From: an uncultured Paraprevotella sp.
GTDB taxonomy: Bacteria > Bacteroidota > Bacteroidia > Bacteroidales > Bacteroidaceae
Assembly (NCBI GenBank): GCA_910584955.1
Contig: CAJUDC010000048.1
Location: 4,865-16,611 of the forward strand
Direction: 5' to 3'
Length of the DNA: 11,747 nt
Both the position numbers and the translations under genes were made by a program. Numbering within the stretch: the first letter of the stretch is position 1; each line of letters opens with the position of its first letter. Shown piece by piece: positions 5,660 to 11,747 of the stretch. A model generated the notes under the pieces. It worked only from the letters and a program-made list of their open reading frames with translations. It was not told the origin of the DNA and did no database searches.

Positions 5660-8437
5660 ATGAAATACCTATTATCCATACTGGCCCTGCTCGTCGCAAC
5701 AGGGCATGCTGCCTTTGCCCGCAACAAAGTCACTACCGTCGACCAAGTGACCACGGCTGTCACATTGGACCAAGCCGTGGATTATGTCATCACGGGAAAA
5801 TCCCCCTTCGCCGTTACCGGCTCGATCAACCTGACCCATACGGAACATGCCGTAATCATTCTGAGAAACATACGCCCCAGCAAGGCGCTTGAATACCTGT
5901 CGTTCATCAGCATCAACGGCGAGAAGGCCGTGAACGAGGAAAACTGTCAGGTAAAGATGTATGCGCAAGGCACCATCATCCTGCCTTACGATAAATCCAT
6001 CAAACCGCTGACCGTATATTCCGAACCCCATTTCCAGGGACAGGCGGTCAACAATTTCGGCCTGGAGAATTCCGGAGGCTACATGAACACACTGACTGCG
6101 GCCAAACTCAACAATAAGATCCGCAGTTTCCGCCTGAAAAGAGGATACATGGTTACTTTCTCCACGCTGAAAGAAGGTCGCGGCTACAGCCGTTGCTTCA
6201 TAGCCGACAACGAAGACCTGGAATTTGCGACCCTCCCGGGCGAATTGGATCGCCGCATTTCTTCCTACCGTATCTTCAAATGGTATGATGCCGAGAAAAA
6301 AGGACTGGCCAACGACACACGGTACAATTCCACACAAGCCTTGAATGTGGCTTGGTGTTATTCTTTCAGTCTGGGAGAAAACCGGGGCATGGACTGCGAA
6401 TGCGTACCTCATCATATCTATGAGGACTGGCCGTCGTCTTCCGACTGCGGACGAGTCACTTACTCCCCTCACCTGAAAACCAACAATGAGCCGGGAAACA
6501 AAGACGACGATCATCCGCAAAGCGTGGAGACCATACTCAACAACTGGGAGAATCTGATGCGTACGGGTATGCGCCTGTGCTCTCCTTCCTCACACGACGG
6601 CAGTCTCAACCATTTACGTGAATTCATGGCCGAGATCGACGCCCGGGGCTGGCGCTGCGATATTCTTGACATGCACTGCTATTGGACTTCCGGCAATTTC
6701 AACAATCTGCAAGGCTGGTATGACAGTTACAAACGCCCGATCTGGGTGTCGGAATTTGTGTGGGGCGCTTCGTGGAGCAACAACGGAATCTTTGCCACCG
6801 ACCGCACATATTCCATTGCGAACCAACAGAAAAACTACGATGGGATGCGCCCTATTCTGGAAAATCTGAACAGATGGCCTTATATCGAGCGCTACGCCTA
6901 TTGGAACAGCGAAGCCGATTGTTCCAAGATCTACAAGGACGGCAACTTGTCCATACTCGGCAAGTTTTATGCCGACATGAAATCGGGAATGGCTTATAAC
7001 AAAGCGTATGAATATGTTCCCAAATTCGTTTACAAAGCACCGGCTGACCTGGAAGCCGTCTATTCCGCCTCCAAAAACAAAAAACAGATAACCCTGACCT
7101 GGAAAAACGCGAACGGTGAAATGACCGATACGGCGTATGTGGAACAACAGGATGCAAACGGCAACTGGATAGTCGTTGAAACCATCCCGGTAACGGAAAG
7201 CACCGCACATACCATCGTTTACGATCTGGGGGTCCAGCCGCAGAACGGATTGCGTAACTACCGTATCCACAACTTGGACAGCGACGGCAAAAACCGTTAC
7301 AGCAACGAGAGCAGCGTCTCTATCGGAGGAGTGGAAAATGCAGGTGTTATCCAATATGGCCGTCTGGAGATTCTGAATACGGAAGACGTCATCACCTATT
7401 TCAGTCCTGTGGACGAAAACAGCAGCATCCCTGCCGTATTTATGAGTACCCCCACGTTGAACAATCCGACCTTAGGTCTTACGGGGGCCATCAAGACCGT
7501 GTCATCGTCACAATTCTCCTACAACTTCACACCTTGGACCGTGAGCTATCCCACAACGCTCACCGCCAGTGAAAAAATCGACGTTTTCATCATCAGCAAA
7601 GGGCGTCATACGTTCGGCGATCTGACACTGGAAGTAGCCGACATGCCCAAGAACGTAGGACGGGACACGGTAGAAGTGACCTTCACACAGCCTTTCCCGG
7701 AAGGGGTAACCCCTGTTGTCGTGGCAGCCACCAATCCCCTCCGCGCTTTGACATTCCCCAATACGATTAAAGTATTTGATGTCACCAACAAAGGATTCAA
7801 GGCCAAAGTGACCCGGCAAAAGGCGCTCGACATCACCACACCGGGTTTCCTGAGCCAGAAAGCAGTCTATATGGCCATCACTCCGGGAACCGCCTCACTG
7901 GGGAACGGGAAAAAGATCTCGGCCGGTATATCCTCCGGCAGAATCGGCGGCACCACACTTCGAAGCATCACTTTCACCTTACCGGACGGAAATCGCGCCG
8001 ATCTGAAGAATCCTTATATCATGGCTGCCCCGCAGACACATTATATCGACGCATCCAGCCTGTTCCGCTACCAACGCCTATTCAGTCAATCCGTTCCGAC
8101 GGAAACCGGTACGGAAGAAGTGGTTTACGGAATGAACCTGCTACGTCAGGTTGACAAGACCGCCGACATAAAAACGGATCTGGCAGCCTACAACGGAGAC
8201 TATATCGGATGGATAGCCGTCAGTGAAGACGACCGGTTGGCAGACCGCATCGGAGAGATACAAACAGACCAGCCGTTCTCCGTCAGAATATCCCAACGAC
8301 GGATTTATGTAGAGGACGTAAACGACGCCCGCATCTATACATTAAGCGGCACACAAGTCCGGCAAGGGACTCCTGTTTCGCCCGGTCTCTATATCGTGAC
8401 ATCCGGTAAGAAAAGCATTAAAGTCAGGGTAAAATAA
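5660..8437 (+). CDS. Multidomain secreted GH128/Asl1-like glycoside hydrolase
   Basis: A 925-residue exported protein with a signal peptide (about 1-20, GHAAFA). Layout: beta-rich N-terminal domain (24-115); a segment with two crystallin-like motifs (about 117-207, LTVYSEPHFQGQ, KIRSFRLKRG, RRISSYRIFKW); a TIM-barrel-like catalytic domain (about 225-450) with TNNEPGN giving acid/base Glu277 and IWVSEFVWG giving nucleophile Glu365, plus the intervening DILDMHCYW strand, as in GH128/Asl1-like enzymes; an FN3-like domain (about 459-556); three beta-sandwich repeats resembling H-type lectin domains (about 565-655, 668-757, 766-856); and a C-terminal tail (about 872-925) like a sorting domain. Characterised GH128 enzymes are endo-beta-1,3-glucanases, so a beta-glucan is a reasonable but unproven substrate. 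The catalytic domain has eight cysteines (233, 246, 248, 263, 307, 333, 340, 421), which may form disulfides. Catalytic-family call is firm to clan level; accessory-domain names come from pattern reading. A perfect terminator follows. Confidence 0.8.
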   Translation: MKYLLSILALLVATGHAAFARNKVTTVDQVTTAVTLDQAVDYVITGKSPFAVTGSINLTHTEHAVIILRNIRPSKALEYLSFISINGEKAVNEENCQVKMYAQGTIILPYDKSIKPLTVYSEPHFQGQAVNNFGLENSGGYMNTLTAAKLNNKIRSFRLKRGYMVTFSTLKEGRGYSRCFIADNEDLEFATLPGELDRRISSYRIFKWYDAEKKGLANDTRYNSTQALNVAWCYSFSLGENRGMDCECVPHHIYEDWPSSSDCGRVTYSPHLKTNNEPGNKDDDHPQSVETILNNWENLMRTGMRLCSPSSHDGSLNHLREFMAEIDARGWRCDILDMHCYWTSGNFNNLQGWYDSYKRPIWVSEFVWGASWSNNGIFATDRTYSIANQQKNYDGMRPILENLNRWPYIERYAYWNSEADCSKIYKDGNLSILGKFYADMKSGMAYNKAYEYVPKFVYKAPADLEAVYSASKNKKQITLTWKNANGEMTDTAYVEQQDANGNWIVVETIPVTESTAHTIVYDLGVQPQNGLRNYRIHNLDSDGKNRYSNESSVSIGGVENAGVIQYGRLEILNTEDVITYFSPVDENSSIPAVFMSTPTLNNPTLGLTGAIKTVSSSQFSYNFTPWTVSYPTTLTASEKIDVFIISKGRHTFGDLTLEVADMPKNVGRDTVEVTFTQPFPEGVTPVVVAATNPLRALTFPNTIKVFDVTNKGFKAKVTRQKALDITTPGFLSQKAVYMAITPGTASLGNGKKISAGISSGRIGGTTLRSITFTLPDGNRADLKNPYIMAAPQTHYIDASSLFRYQRLFSQSVPTETGTEEVVYGMNLLRQVDKTADIKTDLAAYNGDYIGWIAVSEDDRLADRIGEIQTDQPFSVRISQRRIYVEDVNDARIYTLSGTQVRQGTPVSPGLYIVTSGKKSIKVRVK

Positions 8438-8454
8438 AATCCCTCTCCATATCC

Positions 8455-8492
8455 GTAAAATAAAAACCCTTTCATAAGGGTTTTTATTTTAC
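8455..8492. terminator. Strong bidirectional intrinsic terminator
   Basis: GTAAAATAAAAACCCTT (8455-8471) and its exact complement (8476-8492) form a 17-bp stem around a 4-nt TCAT loop. The + strand arm ends in GGGTTTTTATTTT, giving the U-tract, and the symmetry makes it work in either direction. It lies 17 nt after the GH128-like gene. The first 11 bases of the arm (GTAAAATAAAA) also occur at 8429-8439 across the stop codon. Confidence 0.9.
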
Positions 8493-8525
8493 CATTCAGA
8501 AGAATAACATAACCTTATCACCATC

Positions 8526-9800
8526 ATGAACAAAAATACTTTTTTTATCTCGCTAGCCTCCCTCGCCGTAACTCCTTTGGCGGTAGGCTGCAACTCGGTA
8601 GAAGATGATTTCTTTACAGAGCCTGTACAGGAAATCAAAAGGATGGAACCGGCTGCCTTACCGGATCTAACCTTACAAATCAAAGACCTCCGAGCCGGAA
8701 GCGTTGTTCTGGAAGCTACCGTCACCCGGGCAGAGGATGTCAAAATCACCCAACGGGGATTCTTATATTCCCAAACCCAAACGTCTCCTCAGCTTAATCA
8801 AAGCGGGGTAAACAAGCGGGTCTCTTTCGACAAAAACGACACATTCAGCTATACCGTACAGAACCTGAAAGCCAATACAACGTATTATGCTTGCAGCTAT
8901 CTTATTCTGGCCTCCAAGGATACCGTATATTCAAACACCGCTTCCTTCACGCCCCGATTGCGCCAGCCGGCCGTGGAAACCCTGCCCGTATTCAACCGGG
9001 TGAAACGGGCAGCCATTGTCTGCGGACGCTTCACGCAGGGAGGAGACGCTATCCGTTCTTACGGTATCTGTCTGGGCGAAACACCCTGCCCGACGGTGAA
9101 AGAAAACACCGCTATTGCCGCTCCCGACACAGCTACCGACGCACAATACAGGGGAACTTTCGGAGCTTTCTTTGACGACCTGAAAGAAAATACGCTCTAT
9201 CATGTACGTGCATACGTTATTTACGACAGGGATACGCTGTACGGCAACGACCGCATCTTCAAGACCACGCAAGGAGGTAATTTCAACTGGCAATTCAACA
9301 ATACGGAGGGAGCTCAGGCTGACGGTGCCTACGAACGGATCCTCACCCATGTGGATTCCGCTCTTTACTACTACCGCAATTATACCAACCTCAACAAATA
9401 TTTATGGGTGAACTATGCCCCCGGTACCCCTACAGCCGACTGTAACATTGAGGGATGGATGCGGGTTGGCTCCAACTCCCGCTATCAATGGGTGGGGACC
9501 ATACAGCATGAAATGTGTCATGCGCTGGGAGTGGGAACCGCTTCCAACTGGATGAGCTTCGGCAGTCCGTGGAATAAGGAAAAAGCCACACTGACCTTGC
9601 GCGTTATGATGAAAGATATGTCGGTCACCATCAAACACGACGGGATGCATTTCTGGCCGGGAGGCATCAACCAACAAGAGGAAGTGACGCAGGGTACTCC
9701 GAACGACAAACGGAACTACACGTTGAAAGGAGCACTGATGCTGAAAGCCAATGCACTGATCATTAACGCCATGAGAGAAGACGGATTAACCTCTTATTAA
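8526..9800 (+). CDS. Lipoprotein with two FN3-like repeats and a HExxH zincin-like domain
   Basis: A 424-residue predicted lipoprotein: lipobox LAVGC with the lipidated Cys22, followed by NSVEDDFF, whose acidic residues resemble the Bacteroidetes lipoprotein export signal, so surface exposure is likely. Two FN3-like repeats follow (about 46-145 and 147-248); the second has the common LYHVRAYVIYDRDTLYG...F motif. The C-terminal domain (about 252-424) carries HEMCHALGVG (328-337), an HExxH zinc site with catalytic Glu329. The third His expected of metzincins (HExxHxxGxxH) is replaced by Thr338; His371 or His375 in KHDGMHFWPGG may complete the site. I recall similar HE..H..GVGT ... HFWP domains in secreted Bacteroidetes and actinobacterial carbohydrate-binding proteins but cannot name a family. 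A peptidase or glycopeptidase role is inference. It starts 34 nt after the terminator and ends 10 nt before the next gene, with which it should be co-transcribed. Confidence 0.75.
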   Translation: MNKNTFFISLASLAVTPLAVGCNSVEDDFFTEPVQEIKRMEPAALPDLTLQIKDLRAGSVVLEATVTRAEDVKITQRGFLYSQTQTSPQLNQSGVNKRVSFDKNDTFSYTVQNLKANTTYYACSYLILASKDTVYSNTASFTPRLRQPAVETLPVFNRVKRAAIVCGRFTQGGDAIRSYGICLGETPCPTVKENTAIAAPDTATDAQYRGTFGAFFDDLKENTLYHVRAYVIYDRDTLYGNDRIFKTTQGGNFNWQFNNTEGAQADGAYERILTHVDSALYYYRNYTNLNKYLWVNYAPGTPTADCNIEGWMRVGSNSRYQWVGTIQHEMCHALGVGTASNWMSFGSPWNKEKATLTLRVMMKDMSVTIKHDGMHFWPGGINQQEEVTQGTPNDKRNYTLKGALMLKANALIINAMREDGLTSY

Positions 9801-9810
9801 AAACATCATC

Positions 9811-11667
9811 ATGAAGAAATATTTATATATCGGAATAGCAGGGATGATCAACTTGTGTACAGTGTCTCCCGTTTGTGCCGAAGCGACGGATTCCCTGCAT
9901 ATAGCCGGCAGCGAATCGTTAGGAACTCAATATACGATCAGCCTGAAAGGCATCCGGTTCAAAGCCGAAGATAAGGAACTGGGACTTCGGGTATCCCGTT
10001 CTTACAATGAGAAATCAATGGGCATCAACCTGATCATCCGCCCCACTGAGGTATTGGCACTCGTCGGCACCGATACGACGGTAATCGCACAAGGGTGGGA
10101 AGACGGACAGCAAGCCCACGACTACACGGTTGTACGCAACAACAGCATGGTACAGGTTTTCCGCGACAAGATACTTTTTGCCAAAGTATCGGAAAAACTT
10201 TTGCCTTATGCCGGTGCCGTGACTTTATTCCACACCGGAAACATAGAAGACACGTACACGACCGATATTATTCCCGACCGCACGGAAGCCCCTGTAGAAG
10301 CTGAAAACGAAACGGCCATTACACAGATGTTGCCCGAGGCATGCAATAACTTGATCACCGACCCTTATTGCAACCGGGGATTCACCCGAAAAGGATTGAA
10401 CGCTTCCGAAAGGACCTTCTATACCCAGCAGGCCATTTACAACGGATGGGGGCAAGATGCTTATATGGACACCGATGCCTATTCCGGTAAATATTGCATC
10501 CGACTGAACGGACAAGGCACTTATCCCGACAAAGGAGCCTCGCTGGAAGTCAGTCTCAACTGCGAAAGCGGTACACCTTATTATATAAGGGCGATGATAA
10601 AGAGCGACGGCTATACCGGTAAGCTGGCATTGGATAAAGCAAACAACTTCATACGGATCACGGATACGCAAGGGAAATGGAAACAAGTCGAAGGAATTCT
10701 GACGCCGGCACAAGCCTCTTCGCTCCTTTCCGTCAGCAGCGACGAAGATTGCAGCAACGGTACATTATGGATTGACAATATAGAAGTATATAAAGGATGG
10801 AAATCGACGGGAAGCATAGGCCTCAGAACCGAAGTTTCTTATGTCATGCTTGCAGCCGGAACCACGTGGGCTCCTACCCGAGAGACCAATGTCTATATGT
10901 TGGGATTTACGGACAACGGCACTTCATGCTCGCTCATTGACACGACAAAAGTACACATGCGGGGAGGTAGCCGGCTCAAGAAAAGAATCGCGGGTTCCCA
11001 ACTTTATTCCATGTATTTCCCCGGTGACCTGTCGGGCATAAACGTGACGGGCTATTTCGACGGCGTCAGCTATGCCGACACCGAACTTGAATACGGTGTA
11101 GATTATGTACTGCAACGGTATGAATATCCCCGTTTCCATTATATCAATCCCACGGAAGACCTGACCAAGGGATGTTATCTGATCCAGTTTGTCGACAACA
11201 TGGACGGAGCCGATGTCACCCTGACCTTCAGTGCCACAACACCTGCAACAACTTCGACCGACAAGCCGTATTATACGGTCGGCAATCCTTATGGTACCTA
11301 TTACACTCCTAAAGGACGTTTTTATAAATTCGATGAGAAAGAACAACGTTTCCTGCTGACGGAAAACCAATCTTTAAAACCGTTTGAAGCCTATATCGCC
11401 ACAGATGCAACGGTACCCGTAACCAGCATCACTCCCAACGGCATCGAAACAGGAGTTCAGCGTGTTTTCGGAACCGACGGAAGCAAAATCAGTATAAGGA
11501 CCTCGCAGAACAGCCTGATCGCATATGCTTCCGAGCCGACAACCTTGCCCGTTTATTCCGTAAACGGCCATCTGATAAAAACAGTCTCTCTCCGCCAAGG
11601 AGAAAATACAATACCTTTACAACGCGGCTTCTATTTGGCAGGAAAAAAGAAAGTCGTCGTCAAATAG
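9811..11667 (+). CDS. Secreted protein with CBM4/9-like module and sorting-like C-terminus
   Basis: A 618-residue exported protein of unknown function with a signal peptide (about 1-23, SPVCA before EATDS). Residues 24-160 resemble a concanavalin/laminin-G-like sandwich (DYTVVRNNSMVQVFRDKILFAKV is the typical strand pair). Residues about 180-329 look like a CBM4/9-type module: NLITDP at the start, paired GKYCIRLNG and YYIRAMIKSDG strands, and closing LWIDNIEVYKGW. Residues 331-475 form a beta-rich region I do not recognise. GTYYTPKGRFYKF...LKPFEAYIATDA (495-533) resembles the KPF.AYI segment of Bacteroidales surface proteins. The last 60 residues end in GFYLAGKKKVVVK and share a pattern with the tail of the GH128-like protein. 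No catalytic motif is visible, so a binding or scaffolding role beside the zincin-like lipoprotein is the likely inference. The ATG lies 10 nt after the previous stop. Confidence 0.7.
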   Translation: MKKYLYIGIAGMINLCTVSPVCAEATDSLHIAGSESLGTQYTISLKGIRFKAEDKELGLRVSRSYNEKSMGINLIIRPTEVLALVGTDTTVIAQGWEDGQQAHDYTVVRNNSMVQVFRDKILFAKVSEKLLPYAGAVTLFHTGNIEDTYTTDIIPDRTEAPVEAENETAITQMLPEACNNLITDPYCNRGFTRKGLNASERTFYTQQAIYNGWGQDAYMDTDAYSGKYCIRLNGQGTYPDKGASLEVSLNCESGTPYYIRAMIKSDGYTGKLALDKANNFIRITDTQGKWKQVEGILTPAQASSLLSVSSDEDCSNGTLWIDNIEVYKGWKSTGSIGLRTEVSYVMLAAGTTWAPTRETNVYMLGFTDNGTSCSLIDTTKVHMRGGSRLKKRIAGSQLYSMYFPGDLSGINVTGYFDGVSYADTELEYGVDYVLQRYEYPRFHYINPTEDLTKGCYLIQFVDNMDGADVTLTFSATTPATTSTDKPYYTVGNPYGTYYTPKGRFYKFDEKEQRFLLTENQSLKPFEAYIATDATVPVTSITPNGIETGVQRVFGTDGSKISIRTSQNSLIAYASEPTTLPVYSVNGHLIKTVSLRQGENTIPLQRGFYLAGKKKVVVK

Positions 11668-11747
11668 TTCTTTTTTTATCATTTTTTAAGAAAGCCTCAA
11701 ATTCGCAGCCAATCCGTTTGCTCGAACCGATTTAATTGTTACGCGTG
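11668..11747. other. AT-rich 3' flank
   Basis: Eighty bases after the last stop hold two T-runs (11670-11678 region and 11682-11687 region) and no GC-rich stem, so no clear terminator. An AT-only pairing between AAAAAAGAA near the end of the gene and TTCTTTTTT after the stop is possible but weak. No gene start or promoter can be supported before the window ends. Confidence 0.4.

Noticed and set aside
5672..6520. 282-codon open frame on the - strand opposite the GH128-like gene
   Set aside because: The + strand codes for a protein with a signal peptide, crystallin-like motifs and catalytic residues over the same bases; the antisense frame has no domain or promoter.
6614..7354. 246-codon open frame on the - strand
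   Set aside because: Antisense shadow of the catalytic and FN3 part of the GH128-like gene, without family features.
11640..11690. Terminator after the last gene
   Set aside because: The only pairing is an A/T-only stem across the stop codon with a 16-nt loop; no GC-rich stem precedes the T-runs.

Overview
The window looks like chromosomal DNA of a Bacteroidales bacterium (Bacteroides, Parabacteroides or a relative). The evidence is a Bacteroidetes-type promoter (TTTG, 19 nt, TAnnTTTG) ahead of the penicillin-binding protein gene, starts without Shine-Dalgarno sequences, a pRiA4b ORF-3-like gene directly upstream of miaA, and a series of secreted multidomain glycan-active proteins typical of the group. 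All recognised genes are on the + strand. I cannot name the species.

Region 1 (1-1428) is a housekeeping pair: the 3' end of a pRiA4b ORF-3-like gene, then miaA (tRNA A37 prenylation) 3 nt downstream. Region 2 (1429-1979) is a 551-nt gap with no convincing gene. It holds a striking group of perfect inverted repeats at 1695-1793 that share a GGCCTAGGCC core, then the promoter of the next gene. Region 3 (1980-4418) is a class A penicillin-binding protein with all glycosyltransferase and transpeptidase motifs; the promoter fixes its start at 1980.

Region 4 (4609-11667) encodes four exported proteins. They are a GH43-like glycosidase, a 925-aa enzyme with a GH128/Asl1-like catalytic domain inside a string of accessory modules (crystallin-like, FN3, three lectin-like repeats, C-terminal sorting-like tail), a lipoprotein with two FN3-like repeats and a HExxH zincin-like domain, and a 618-aa protein with a CBM4/9-like module and a similar C-terminal tail. 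A perfect 17-bp-stem terminator separates the first pair from the second. No SusC/SusD pair lies in the window. I infer a small secreted polysaccharide or glycoprotein degradation cassette, possibly aimed at a beta-glucan, with proteins at the cell surface and outside the cell. The two proteins with the related C-terminal tails may use a type IX secretion-like route.

The most notable items are the palindrome cluster at 1695-1793, the architecture of the GH128-like protein, the zincin-like lipoprotein whose usual third metzincin histidine is missing, and the strong terminator placed just before a gene without a visible promoter.
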